Assembly (NCBI GenBank): GCA_900105225.1 | Contig: LT629764.1 | Coordinates: 818,098 to 882,097, forward strand | DNA from: Paenibacillaceae bacterium GAS479 | Lineage (GTDB): Bacteria > Bacillota > Bacilli > Paenibacillales > Paenibacillaceae | Direction: 5' to 3' | DNA length: 64,000 nucleotides | Shown: piece after piece, positions 51,875 to 60,935 of the stretch | Layout of the letters: every line of letters starts with the position of its first letter | Position numbering within the stretch: the stretch's first letter is position 1 | Position numbers and translations under genes: made by a program | Notes under the pieces: model-generated | What the model was told of the DNA's origin: nothing | What the model saw: the letters and a program-made list of their open reading frames with translations, nothing else | Databases searched by the model: none

Positions 51875-52657
51875 TTACAAAGGAACAAACCGGATACGAT
51901 CTCCCGCCGTAAGCAGCGAAGGTCGTTCTCGCGAAATATCCACCAGCACCGTGTCCGTGCGGCCGATCAACTGCCAGCCGCCGGGCGATTCCGACGGGTA
52001 AATACCAGTCTGCGCTCCTCCGATGCCGACCGAGCCTGCAGGCACGCGAATTCGCGGCGTCTCCCTGCGGGGCTGAGCCAGCTCGGGGGGCAAACCGTCA
52101 AGATAAGGAAAACCGGGTAAAAAGCCGATCATGACAACCCGATAAACCGGGGATGAATGCGCTCTGACAAAAGCCTCCGGCGACATGCCGCTGCGCCGGG
52201 CTGCTTCCAGCAAGTCGGGCCCTCCATCCCCGCCGTAACGGACGGGAATCTCGATAGGAGGCCGTTCCGGCACTTTTTCGAGCGGAGGCAACAGGCTGAG
52301 CCTGTTGTCTATCCTAATTTTGGCCGATTGCCATAAAGCAGGGGCTCCCTTATTTTCCTTGGATCTGCTTTCAATAGAAACGTTCCTGTCGGACTTGAAC
52401 AGCTTAATCGGATCGTATACAGCAAGCACCGAATCATATCCCGGCACGGCATCCTCAAGCCATTCCCAGCCGCTAGCCTCCAACCATGCAGCTGCGTGAG
52501 CCATCTGCCGCTGCAAACGCTCCCCCTGCAGCGCTGGCTCGCTGGAGCGGATCATAATTGCCCTGTCGCCTGCCGGCAGGCTCATCAGCAAAGGATTGCC
52601 TACGGGATTATAAAGCTCGCTGTTTCCCGCTCCTCTAGTTCCGTCATTTTGCTCCAT
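51875..52657 (-). CDS. pxpB: 5-oxoprolinase subunit PxpB (KipI-like)
   Basis: 260 residues from ATG 52657 (GGGG eight bases upstream). AHS1-domain motifs: RYGGDGGPDLLEAARRSGMSPEAFVRAHSSPVYRV, MIGFLPGFPYLDGLP, TPRIRVPAGSVGIGGAQTGIYP and ESPGGWQLIGRT. KipI-like members can also inhibit the sporulation kinase KinA in Bacillus. Separated from pxpC by the fabF/regulator pair, convergent with fabF. Confidence 0.92.
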   Translation of the reverse strand: MEQNDGTRGAGNSELYNPVGNPLLMSLPAGDRAIMIRSSEPALQGERLQRQMAHAAAWLEASGWEWLEDAVPGYDSVLAVYDPIKLFKSDRNVSIESRSKENKGAPALWQSAKIRIDNRLSLLPPLEKVPERPPIEIPVRYGGDGGPDLLEAARRSGMSPEAFVRAHSSPVYRVVMIGFLPGFPYLDGLPPELAQPRRETPRIRVPAGSVGIGGAQTGIYPSESPGGWQLIGRTDTVLVDISRERPSLLTAGDRIRFVPL

Positions 52658-52983
52658 GATCACATCCCCTTTCTTCTATATAAATTGAAATTGGACTTAT
52701 GACAGCGGAACTCGCTCTTCTGCCTCGACTGAACTGGGACTAACAACGGGACTCGCTCCCTCACTCGGTAGTTAGTCTCGTTAAACTAATACAGTCCACT
52801 TTTCGCGCTCAGCTTTCCCTCTATTTTAACATCTCCTTGGAATAGCTAACTTGAAAAGAAGAAACTCTATTTGGTATAGTTAGTGCTTCATCTCACCTCA
52901 TTTAAAATGTATCCACATAGTTATGAAATGACTTTTCCGACAGGCGCTTATTAAAGCTTGCGCTGCGGCATTTCGCTAGCTCA
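52658..52983. other. Intergenic region with an inverted repeat
   Basis: No gene recognised. GACTAAC and GTTAGTC around 52738-52777 form an inverted repeat with a 26-base loop rich in CTCGCTCC, upstream of pxpB. Confidence 0.45.
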
Positions 52984-53020
52984 AGCAGCCCCGCGGCTCA
53001 AGTCGCGGGGCTGCTTTCTA
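52984..53020 (+). terminator. GC-rich hairpin upstream of the ABC/sigma operon
   Basis: AGCAGCCCCGCG and CGCGGGGCTGCT form a 12-pair stem with an 8-base loop, followed by TTTCTACTTATTT. No gene precedes it on this strand, so it may be an attenuator in the leader of the downstream operon or a barrier to read-through. Confidence 0.65.
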
Positions 53021-53159
53021 CTTATTTGCTGATTTGCTGGCTTTGCTCGCTGGGGCTAGTCGCTCTGCCAGCAAGCTAAAAAGATTTCGCAGCTTCCAGC
53101 TTTTCCATAGAAACTTTTTGCTGGAGGCAGTCGTTGATTGCACAGGAGGCTACAACATC

Positions 53160-54044
53160 ATGCTTACCGCCCACATGCTGGGAAAACAATATAAAACAGA
53201 TTGGGCACTGCGACCGCTAACCCTTCAGCTAGGGACCGGATTGCACGGACTGCTTGGCCCGAACGGCGCCGGCAAATCGACGCTGCTGCGGCTATTCGCC
53301 GGAATGCTCGCGCCAACGACAGGCGACGCTCTGCTCCGTGGCAGCTCGGTACGGGATTTCCGTCGCAATGGCAGCCGGATCGGCTACCTTCCGCAGAACA
53401 TGCGGGTGCTGCCCCAATTCACCGCTCGCCAGTGGCTGCTTCATGCGGCTTCACTGCAAAGCAAAGCTAGCCTCAAGGAGCGGATGTTAATCGTCGACGA
53501 TGTGCTGGAACAGGTTAATCTGCGGAGCGAGGCCGATGTGCAGGCCCGTTCCTACTCTTTCGGCATGATTAAACGTCTGGGCGTCGCGCAGGCACTGCTA
53601 TCAGCCAGCGATCTGCTCATCGTCGACGAGCCAACCGCCGGGCTTGATCCCGAGGAACGAATCCGTCTCCGCCGAGTACTCGCCGAAGCAGCAGCGACGA
53701 GAGTTGTATTGCTCTCAACGCATGTACTCGGTGATATCGGGGCCAGCTGCCGCGAGGTAATCGTGCTCGGCCGTGGACGGCTGATGTACCATGGCAGCAC
53801 GCAGGGTCTGGCAGGGTTTGCCGAAGACCGTACTTGGGCCTGGGAAACGTCTGAGAATGAATGGCGACGGATGCCGCTGGACGGTCTGCTTTCCGCCCGC
53901 AAAACGGATGAAGGCATTCTGTGCCGCGCCTTGTCGGAGCGCTCGCCCTCGCCTTTTGCACAGCGTGTCGAGCCGACGATGGAAGAAGGCTATCTGGCTC
54001 TGATGGGACATCAGGATCACCAGGAAGCGGGAGGACTGTTCTGA
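53160..54044 (+). CDS. ABC transporter ATPase
   Basis: 294 residues from ATG 53160 (CAGGAGG ten bases upstream; an open frame without a site precedes it). Walker A GPNGAGKST, Walker B LLIVDEPTAGLDPEE and switch His in LLSTHVLGDI are intact, but the signature is YSFGMIKRLGVAQAL instead of LSGGQ, as in many ABC-2 exporters with fused permeases. Stop and the next start overlap (TGATG). First gene of a five-gene unit. Confidence 0.92.
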   Translation: MLTAHMLGKQYKTDWALRPLTLQLGTGLHGLLGPNGAGKSTLLRLFAGMLAPTTGDALLRGSSVRDFRRNGSRIGYLPQNMRVLPQFTARQWLLHAASLQSKASLKERMLIVDDVLEQVNLRSEADVQARSYSFGMIKRLGVAQALLSASDLLIVDEPTAGLDPEERIRLRRVLAEAAATRVVLLSTHVLGDIGASCREVIVLGRGRLMYHGSTQGLAGFAEDRTWAWETSENEWRRMPLDGLLSARKTDEGILCRALSERSPSPFAQRVEPTMEEGYLALMGHQDHQEAGGLF

Positions 54045-56287
54045 TGCGCATCATGTTGCGACAAGCGGCGATGGAGCTAAGATCGCTGATGTTGCTGCGC
54101 TGGACGCTACTGCTGCCCGCCGCTGCCGCAGTCTGGATGATTTTGCATACATGGAGATTACGCCCTGAATCGTCTCAGGACGTCAATCTGTACGCTGCAG
54201 ATACCCATATCATGCTGCTCATGCTCACAACAGCCATCCCACTGCTGCTCGGCGTACTCCTGATCCGGCGCGACCTGCTTCATCCTTCTGCAGAATGGCT
54301 GTTTCGGCTGCCCGTCTCAGCCGGCGGTTGGATGGCTTCCAAATGGCTGGCAGGGTTTGCTTACATGACACTATACACAGTAGCAGTCAGCGCCGCCTAT
54401 GCCGCTTCCGCTCTTCGCCACGACGTGCCCCCTTATTCAATCTGGCGTCAGATCGGCCTGTATGCGCTAATGTACGAGCAAGCTTTCGCCCTGTCGCTGG
54501 CGCTCGGCTTATTCCTGGGCGTGCTGCTGCCGCTCCGCTTCTCGCTGCCGGCCGCGTTCTGCGCCTGGGTGTTCGGCTCGTTATTTCTGCAAACCTATAT
54601 CAGGCCCGTTTATGAACTGGGCTGGTTGAAGGCGTTTTACTTGCAGCCGCTGTTCAACAATAGTCTTATAGGCAATGAGGCTTGGTCCTTTATTTTGGCA
54701 AAAGGTGAAATGCTGCGCATCATTCTATTCGGTGCTGTATTCGCGATCTTCCTGCTCACAGCAGGAGCCGCCCTGCTTGGACGCAGCAAACCGCCGCTCA
54801 ATCGGCGGCGTCCATGGCTGCTGACGCTGGCAGCTCTGCTTGCATCAACAGCCGCTTTCCTGCCCTTCTCCTCACTTAACATGGAGAGAAACGAGCACCG
54901 TGAACAGCTGGAAGCAGCGGCAGCCCAGCCTGACGAGCTTCAGGAACCGGCTCCCTACCGCTTCCAACTGGACCGGATGAAGTTGCAGGTGAATTCGTTG
55001 CCGGAGCAAACCGGCTTCGAGGCTCAGGCTACCTTGGACATCCCTACCATCCACGGCAAGCTGTTGCCCGCTGAAGGAAACGTTCTTCTTTATCGCAAAG
55101 AAAGCACCGTTTCACTATTACTTTATTCTTCGCTTGAGGTGCGCTCGGTGGAGTTGAATGGCGTGCCAATTACTTGGGAGCGCCAAGGTGACCGGATCCA
55201 ATTTTCCGAGGATCTGCTCAATCCGTACCAATACACACAGACTGTAGAGATCACCTATAACGGCGGGCTAGACGAATGGCTGAGCGGAGCTGGCGGCAGT
55301 GAAAGCTATCTCGCATTCACACGCAAAAACGCCGTCTACCTGCCCGCATCACTAGGCTGGTACCCGCTGCCGGGCGGCGATACACTGCTCGCACTTGGCC
55401 AAGATCAGCATCTGCAAGATCGACCGGCATCCAATATTACGCCGAATACGGAGTACGAGGTCGTTCTGTCCGGGTTCGAGACGCAATTGTTCGGAACGAT
55501 CCAGAATGAAGAAGTATCGTCAGACTCTACCCGCTTCGGGGGCGTTTCCGATAGCGGCTTAACGGTAGTGGGCGGCCGATTCCAACGCATCAAGCTCGCC
55601 GGCGAGCCGATCGAGATCGTGACGACTCCGGGCAATGCCGATGAGGCCAATGATTTTCTGAAGCGTTTTACAGAGCGCCGCAAAGGTCTGGAGACACTGA
55701 CCGGAGCTCCACTGAACTCGGTGCGGCAGATTTTCTTTTTCCCGATGCATATGATCGGTACTCCAATGGAGACGCCTTCTATCACGCGTTCCTGGTATGC
55801 CGAGAATGACACTTTGTTCATTCCGCAGACGGAACATCGTAATCTCGATAGCTATGCCGAGGATGCGTTGAGCACATTGCTGTTATTCGGAGATACGGGT
55901 CGCGGTGCTGAAAATGCTCGTAAAGAAGCATTGGCAAAACCCTCCGTTGCCTTGGAGATCCGCTCCGCTTATGCTTATTTGTATAATAAAGAGAGCGGGG
56001 ATAAGGACCCATACCGGCTCCAAGCCGATGAAACGCCGGAATGGAAGGCGATCCAGACGCTGATCGACGCGGCTTATGAGCGTGGCCATGCTGGCCAAAT
56101 TCATGAAGTGCTGGAGCGACTCCGCCAGTTCGGACTGACATTGCCGGAGCCGCCGCGCAGCGCAGCCGGAGAGTGGCTCGCTACGGATGCTGTTCCTTAT
56201 ATAACAATGAACGATTTCATGAGAGAATGGCGCAAATTAATGCCGGATGACAGGCTGCCAGTCATGCCCCAAGTAGAAGGAGGTTAA
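54044..56287 (+). CDS. ABC-2-type permease fused to an M1-peptidase-like external domain
   Basis: 747 residues. About seven hydrophobic segments in residues 1-285 form the permease part. Residues from about 300 lie outside and resemble the N-terminal half of M1 aminopeptidase-like domains (VNSLPEQTGFEAQATLDIPTIHGKLLPAEGNVLLYRK, SLEVRSVELNGVPITWERQGDRIQFS, AVYLPASLGWYPLPGG). Where an M1 enzyme would carry HEXXH, none is found, so the domain is likely non-catalytic and may bind a peptide or cell-wall ligand. Starts within the upstream stop codon. Confidence 0.75.
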   Translation: MRIMLRQAAMELRSLMLLRWTLLLPAAAAVWMILHTWRLRPESSQDVNLYAADTHIMLLMLTTAIPLLLGVLLIRRDLLHPSAEWLFRLPVSAGGWMASKWLAGFAYMTLYTVAVSAAYAASALRHDVPPYSIWRQIGLYALMYEQAFALSLALGLFLGVLLPLRFSLPAAFCAWVFGSLFLQTYIRPVYELGWLKAFYLQPLFNNSLIGNEAWSFILAKGEMLRIILFGAVFAIFLLTAGAALLGRSKPPLNRRRPWLLTLAALLASTAAFLPFSSLNMERNEHREQLEAAAAQPDELQEPAPYRFQLDRMKLQVNSLPEQTGFEAQATLDIPTIHGKLLPAEGNVLLYRKESTVSLLLYSSLEVRSVELNGVPITWERQGDRIQFSEDLLNPYQYTQTVEITYNGGLDEWLSGAGGSESYLAFTRKNAVYLPASLGWYPLPGGDTLLALGQDQHLQDRPASNITPNTEYEVVLSGFETQLFGTIQNEEVSSDSTRFGGVSDSGLTVVGGRFQRIKLAGEPIEIVTTPGNADEANDFLKRFTERRKGLETLTGAPLNSVRQIFFFPMHMIGTPMETPSITRSWYAENDTLFIPQTEHRNLDSYAEDALSTLLLFGDTGRGAENARKEALAKPSVALEIRSAYAYLYNKESGDKDPYRLQADETPEWKAIQTLIDAAYERGHAGQIHEVLERLRQFGLTLPEPPRSAAGEWLATDAVPYITMNDFMREWRKLMPDDRLPVMPQVEGG

Positions 56288-56291
56288 TTCC

Positions 56292-56882
56292 GTGACGGAT
56301 GAAGATTTGGTCCAGGGAATGATGAACGGCGACCAGGCCTGTTTTGAAGCGCTTGTTCACCGTTATCATGCCCCTTTATCCGGATTCCTGCAGCGACAGC
56401 TGAAGGATCCTGGGCGAGCGGAGGATATCGTGCAGGAAACATTCCTCAAGCTGATCCGCCAGCTCAAAGATAAACGTAATCCCGATAATGTCCAGGCTTG
56501 GCTGTATCGGGTTGCGATGAATCAGTGCCGTGACTATTGGAAAAGCTCCGGTTATCAAACCGACCGCAACCGCTTTGGCGAGCCGCCGGAGCGCAAAGAC
56601 GAACGGACTTCCGTTGTGGAGCTGGCCGAGCGTCAGGAAACACGCCGCGAAATCCGGCAAACGCTCGACGAACTTCCTAAGGTGCAGCGAGAAGTTGTGC
56701 TGCTCCGCTTTTATCAGGATCTTAAGCTGCAGGACATTGCTGACGTGCTCCAACTGCCGCTTGGCTCGGTGAAAACGCATTTGTATAAGGCGCTCCGCCG
56801 ACTAAAGTCCAAGCTGAGCAAGGAACAGGAAGTTCCACTACCCGCGAGAGGAGGCAAAAAAGATGGAATTGCCGAACGATAA
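56292..56882 (+). CDS. ECF-family RNA polymerase sigma factor
   Basis: 196 residues, GTG start eight bases after AAGGAGG. Region 2 (FEALVHRYHAPLSGFLQRQLKDPGRAEDIVQETFLKLIRQL, with the DxVQETF -10 recognition helix) and region 4 (LDELPKVQREVVLLRFYQDLKLQDIADVLQLPLGSVKTHLYKALRRLK). It starts four bases after the permease stop and overlaps the next gene. The layout sigma, membrane protein, ABC ATPase recalls the sigY-yxlCDEFG operon of Bacillus subtilis, in which the ABC genes belong to the sigma factor's own unit. Confidence 0.92.
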   Translation: MTDEDLVQGMMNGDQACFEALVHRYHAPLSGFLQRQLKDPGRAEDIVQETFLKLIRQLKDKRNPDNVQAWLYRVAMNQCRDYWKSSGYQTDRNRFGEPPERKDERTSVVELAERQETRREIRQTLDELPKVQREVVLLRFYQDLKLQDIADVLQLPLGSVKTHLYKALRRLKSKLSKEQEVPLPARGGKKDGIAER

Positions 56883-57708
56883 AGAATTAAAGCAGTTGGA
56901 AGATGAGCTTCGCGCCCCTTTGGCATCCCTTCAAGTGTTTCCCGTTAAAGCGGCTGACACAGTACGCTTGCTCGCGGCTCTACAGCCAGCCTTCGAAGCG
57001 TTGCGGCCGGAACTGGCGGGAAGCGGTGTGCCCGACTGGATGAAGGACAATCAGGCTGGCTCCAAGCACCCAACATTGCTTAAGCTGCTTCGTACTCAGC
57101 TTGGAGCTTACTCGCGGGCCTACTGGCTGGCCAGCCTCGGCGTTTTTCTGATGCTGATGTACATTTTGCCTTACGGCTCGGGGGAAGAAGGCTCCTCCAT
57201 GCTCAGCGAGGTGAGCGGCAAATTGTCGCTTTTCCTGCCGATGATGTTCCTCTCTGGTCTGCTATATAGCTTCCGCAGTTGGAACCGGGAAATGCGCACG
57301 ATCGAAAGTATCACCCCTTATCCGCCTGCGCTGCTGTTAATGGCCCGAGTCATGATTGTCGGCGGCCTCAATGTGCTGTTTGGCCTGGCAGCGTCGCTGT
57401 ATTTGGCCTCGCGGCTCGAACAGTTTCCGGTGTTACCGTTTATCCTACAGTGGATGTCGCTCATTCTGCTTATTGCTGGCGGAGCCGCTTATGTCATGCT
57501 TAGAGCAGGTGTCAAAAGCTCCTTCGTCATCGGTTCTCTGTTCTGGATGGGTTGGAACGTGATGGAATATGTACTGCGCATGCCGGAAAACGGCAGCTCC
57601 GCGCCGGAAGCAATTCGCACCGCGATTTACTGGCTCTGTCTTGGCGCCGGTATCATGATGACCTGGATGGCCTACCGCCGCAGCCTTGTGATCAAACGCG
57701 TCGTATAG
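56863..57708 (+). CDS. Membrane protein, candidate anti-sigma factor or permease
   Basis: 281 residues. The first 85 residues are cytoplasmic and helical (ELPNDKELKQLEDELRAPLASLQVFPVKAADTVRLLAAL), with no zinc-binding H-x3-C-x2-C motif. Six hydrophobic segments follow (SLGVFLMLMYILPYG to WLCLGAGIMMTWMAY). Its overlap with the sigma gene suggests a membrane-tethered anti-sigma role; its shape and the ABC ATPase that follows 12 bases later also fit a permease. It may do both. Confidence 0.7.
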   Translation: MELPNDKELKQLEDELRAPLASLQVFPVKAADTVRLLAALQPAFEALRPELAGSGVPDWMKDNQAGSKHPTLLKLLRTQLGAYSRAYWLASLGVFLMLMYILPYGSGEEGSSMLSEVSGKLSLFLPMMFLSGLLYSFRSWNREMRTIESITPYPPALLLMARVMIVGGLNVLFGLAASLYLASRLEQFPVLPFILQWMSLILLIAGGAAYVMLRAGVKSSFVIGSLFWMGWNVMEYVLRMPENGSSAPEAIRTAIYWLCLGAGIMMTWMAYRRSLVIKRVV

Positions 57709-57720
57709 GGGGCTGCAAGT

Positions 57721-58572
57721 ATGATCGAGCTTAGCGGAGTGCGCTGGGAGCGGCGTGCTGGCGTATTCACACTGGATGTTCCCCGCCTGCTGCTGCGCGA
57801 GGGCATCACGGTGATGGCGGGAGCGAATGGCTCTGGCAAATCCTCGCTGTTACAGCTGCTCGCAACAGCAGAATTTCCGGACCAAGGCGGTATTCGTTAC
57901 GGCACGATGAGCGGCGACCGCGATCTGGCAGCGATTCGGGCTTCAATCGGCTATGTGCCGACTGGGCTTGAGCTGTACGAGGATATGAAGACGGAGAGGC
58001 TGCTGCGCTACTTATCCGAACTGAAGGGTGAAGCCGGCAAAACCGAGACAGATCGCGTCATAGCGCTATTCCAACTTGAGCCGTACCGGCGGCGAGCAAT
58101 CAAAACGCTGCCTCAGGGCATCCGTCAGCGCATCGCCTTGGCTCAGTCAGTCATCGGCTCACCGGACTATCTTTTTTTGGACGAGCCGCTCAACGCGCTT
58201 GACTCCATCGAAAGGCTGCGGCTAATTCGCTTCCTGGCATCCTATGCACGAGGACGCTCCGTCGTAGTCTCTACCCATGAGCTGAATGAATGGGAAGCGT
58301 GGGTCACCCGCATCCTGTGGCTGGACGAAGGCAAGCCGCTGTTCCATGGTACGCCTCAGTATTGGACAGCAGGGCTGCCCAATATGGTCTGGGCCGGAGC
58401 CGTAACCCATGAGCGATACTTGGAGCTTCCGCCCGAGGCGCTGCTCCAGGTTCGACCGGAGCAGGAGCTCTGGAGCGTGCGCCTGCTGGCGGAGAGCAGT
58501 CCCGGACGGGAATTCTCCCGTCAGGAGGCCACTCTCGAGGATGCTTACTTTATCCGCTCTCGGGCTAGATAG
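57721..58572 (+). CDS. Second ABC transporter ATPase
   Basis: 283 residues. Walker A GANGSGKSS, Walker B YLFLDEPLNALDSIE and STHELNEW are clear; the signature is degenerate (LPQGIRQRIALAQS). The C-terminal 80 residues, after LDEGKPLFHG, are a regulatory tail as in other exporters of this type. Last gene of the operon; a terminator-like hairpin lies 80 bases downstream. Confidence 0.9.
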   Translation: MIELSGVRWERRAGVFTLDVPRLLLREGITVMAGANGSGKSSLLQLLATAEFPDQGGIRYGTMSGDRDLAAIRASIGYVPTGLELYEDMKTERLLRYLSELKGEAGKTETDRVIALFQLEPYRRRAIKTLPQGIRQRIALAQSVIGSPDYLFLDEPLNALDSIERLRLIRFLASYARGRSVVVSTHELNEWEAWVTRILWLDEGKPLFHGTPQYWTAGLPNMVWAGAVTHERYLELPPEALLQVRPEQELWSVRLLAESSPGREFSRQEATLEDAYFIRSRAR

Positions 58573-58653
58573 AAGTCGTTCGTTTTGGGTAATATGAAGC
58601 GGTTGATGAACTTCTCCTCTCGTCACTCATTGGTTTGACATTGTAAGTTTATT

Positions 58654-58701
58654 AAGGGGCCGTCCCAAAAGTCATTGTTAGATGACTAAGGGTCGCCCCT
58701 T
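58654..58701. repeat. Palindromic element resembling paired IS1182-type ends, probable terminator
   Basis: AAGGGGC...AGTCA and TGACT...GCCCCTT form a two-part stem. The left arm reads GGGGCCGTCCCAAAAGTCA, close to ends of IS1182-like elements, and the right arm is a degenerate inverse. TTTAAATTTGTTTT follows, so it can terminate the ABC/sigma operon. Confidence 0.6.
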
Positions 58702-58720
58702 TAAATTTGTTTTGAAATAG

Positions 58721-58761
58721 CCGAGAAGACTTCCCTCTTCTATACGAGGAAGTCTTCTCGG
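58721..58761. repeat. 14-bp perfect inverted repeat
   Basis: CCGAGAAGACTTCC and GGAAGTCTTCTCGG with a 13-base loop, 19 bases after the preceding palindrome and without a T tract. Confidence 0.8.
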
Positions 58762-58859
58762 CTTAGATCGCAAGTACTATATAGGCTGGTGGCGCTGTAT
58801 TGGTTTTGAATCTGAGGCGCTTTGAGCTTTGTTCTTCTACATGAACTTGAGCACCCTCA

Positions 58860-59056
58860 TGCCGTAACGAAACTCAGAAGCCTTATTTCAGCAAAATGAG
58901 GGGGTTTCGAGACGTAACGGAACTGACAGACGTTATTCAGGGGGGTCTTGTTGTAAAATCAACCTTTTTGACTCAAATAACGCCGCTCAGTTTCGTTAGC
59001 CATTTCATTTGCTGTTTTGAGGGGGAATAGGCTCTCTCAGTTCCGTTAGGATGTGC
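58860..59056. repeat. Cluster of four diverged TAACGRAACTGA-type repeats
   Basis: Two copies in plus orientation (TAACGAAACTCAGAAGCCTTATT near 58866 and TAACGGAACTGACAGACGTTATT near 58915, given here only as similar units) and two inverted (ATAACGCCGCTCAGTTTCGTTA near 58977, CTCTCTCAGTTCCGTTA near 59034). No gene lies in 58573-59118; this looks like a dispersed intergenic repeat family. Confidence 0.65.
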
Positions 59057-59118
59057 AAGAATAAGCCGGGTACTTCGAGCTTAAATTTCCTCTGCCAGAT
59101 GCAGCGGAAATTTAGCGG

Positions 59119-59589
59119 TTATCCGTTCAATACCAATTCCATTGCTGATTTTCTAAGTATGAATCCTCTTTTTTCATAAACTGATTTGCCATCTGTAGAA
59201 GCGTTTAAAATTATACGACCGACATTATTGCTTTTTGCAAATTCAATACAATTATCCATTAAAGCCGTTGCGATTCCCATTCCCCTATAATTAGGAATAG
59301 TGTAGACATTCGTTATGTAGGCATCAATTCCTAAGAGATTGAGTAAATATGGTGGGCGCATGATTAAAATTAATCCGCATGTTCCAATTATTTTCCCCTG
59401 GGATTCTGCAACAAATGAGATGTAATCTCCATTATTCAAATGTTTTTCATAATACATCTTATTAGCACTTCTGACCCTTTCCATCTCCTCCTGATTTTTT
59501 ATATTTCCTACTTCTTGAAGTAGTTCAATTCGAAGTTCAAGCAGACTTTCTACATCAGATTGTTTCGCACGCCTTAGATCAAATTCCAT
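59119..59589 (-). CDS. GNAT-family N-acetyltransferase
   Basis: 156 residues from ATG 59589. VYTIPNYRGMGIATALMDNCIEFAKSNNVGRIILNASTDGKSVYEKRGFILRKSAMEL holds the R-G-M-G-I-A acetyl-CoA loop and the usual C-terminal signature. It is clearly AT-richer than the core genes and opens the accessory region. Substrate unknown. Confidence 0.87.
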   Translation of the reverse strand: MEFDLRRAKQSDVESLLELRIELLQEVGNIKNQEEMERVRSANKMYYEKHLNNGDYISFVAESQGKIIGTCGLILIMRPPYLLNLLGIDAYITNVYTIPNYRGMGIATALMDNCIEFAKSNNVGRIILNASTDGKSVYEKRGFILRKSAMELVLNG

Positions 59590-59707
59590 ATGGAACGCTC
59601 TTCTCCTAAATAAAATATACCGTACCATATTGGAGTTAAATTCTGTGCTTGACTTATGCTACGGTTCAACGCGATGGATTTAAGTGAGGTTTTGTGTTTT
59701 CGAATTT

Positions 59708-60880
59708 TCACAATGCCAATAGATCAGTAAATATCTTTCTTCTGATTGAATTACTTTGGTTTGTAAAATCGGTATTATTAACCCAGTTTACCAATGAATC
59801 CAGATCAGAAATGGATTTTTCTGGATTTCCGCTATTATATGCAAAGTATCCTACTAGATATAGAACAAAATCTATTCTATCTAATTTATCCAGTAAATCA
59901 TATTCACTTAAAAAGTTTAAAGTTGTTTCTAATGAATTAAGGGTTAAAGAAATTATATCCTTTAATTTATTTGCTTCTAACTTTATTAGCAAATCTTCTT
60001 TAGTATCTGATGGTATTGGAGCGTAGTTATTATTGTGGATTTTTTGCTTAACTAACACTTCATATGCTGGATTTAATGCCGCAATTGGATAAGATACATT
60101 CGTTGTGAATGGATTAAACAGTTCATCTAAACCATAATCTCTAACTTTATCTCTAAACGGTTTAGTGTAATTAATATAAATATCAAGATTGTGAATTTTC
60201 AACTTAGAAAATGCCATTTGAAGAGTTGTAACTCTACTACCAGCATTATTTAATATTTCAAACCATTCAATTTGTTCATCTTCAGTTAAATTTTCAGCAA
60301 TATTAATTGTATAGTTATAGCTATGGATCTTACTACGCACTTGAATTAGCACTGGATACAGAGAGCTAATTAAGTCCTTTTTAATTAAATAATCTTCCAA
60401 AAGCTTATTATCCTCATTTAAAAGTACTCCCACTGGTATTTGAGAATCATTAGGTGCACCTTCAATAATTCGAAACTTGGCTCTAGATACATCCAATACT
60501 ATATTTCTAAAGTCTTCGTGGTTAATAAATGCCTTGAAATTCGTAGTTAATCTTTGTTGACCATCAACGACGGATTGATGATCAGCTTGAATACCAGAAT
60601 TATCAACAATCTCACGATCAATGAATGAAATCTGTGGAACTAGATTCTCATTATTAATTTGATTAATAGAAATCGGAGAAACGGGTGCTTTACCAAATAG
60701 TTGATAGTTAAATAAATCTACACTTTTCTTAAATGTCCAACTAATATCACGCTGATACAACGGAAGAGTAATTTTATCATCTTTAATTTTCTTACACATA
60801 TTTGCGATCTCCATACTGTAACTCTTTTTTGTTGGGTTAAAAGATGTTGCTTCCCGTAATTTTTTATGAACAACAACCAT
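59708..60880 (-). CDS. Orphan DUF262 protein (DGQQR motif)
   Basis: 390 residues. LPLYQRDISWTFKKSVDLFNYQLFG and SVVDGQQRLTTNFKAF are the hallmark motifs of DUF262, the ParB/sulfiredoxin-related NTPase domain of GmrS and SspE-type anti-phage nucleases. In those proteins a DUF1524 HNH domain follows; here the C-terminal half has no HNH motif, so only the NTPase/sensor part is present. Strongly AT-rich and without a neighbouring partner gene, it looks transferred. A defence role is an inference from the domain. Confidence 0.82.
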   Translation of the reverse strand: MVVVHKKLREATSFNPTKKSYSMEIANMCKKIKDDKITLPLYQRDISWTFKKSVDLFNYQLFGKAPVSPISINQINNENLVPQISFIDREIVDNSGIQADHQSVVDGQQRLTTNFKAFINHEDFRNIVLDVSRAKFRIIEGAPNDSQIPVGVLLNEDNKLLEDYLIKKDLISSLYPVLIQVRSKIHSYNYTINIAENLTEDEQIEWFEILNNAGSRVTTLQMAFSKLKIHNLDIYINYTKPFRDKVRDYGLDELFNPFTTNVSYPIAALNPAYEVLVKQKIHNNNYAPIPSDTKEDLLIKLEANKLKDIISLTLNSLETTLNFLSEYDLLDKLDRIDFVLYLVGYFAYNSGNPEKSISDLDSLVNWVNNTDFTNQSNSIRRKIFTDLLAL

Positions 60881-60935
60881 AAAAAACGCCCCCTTGAATT
60901 TCTTGCTGCTAGAAGTAGCAGCTACCTATTTAAAT

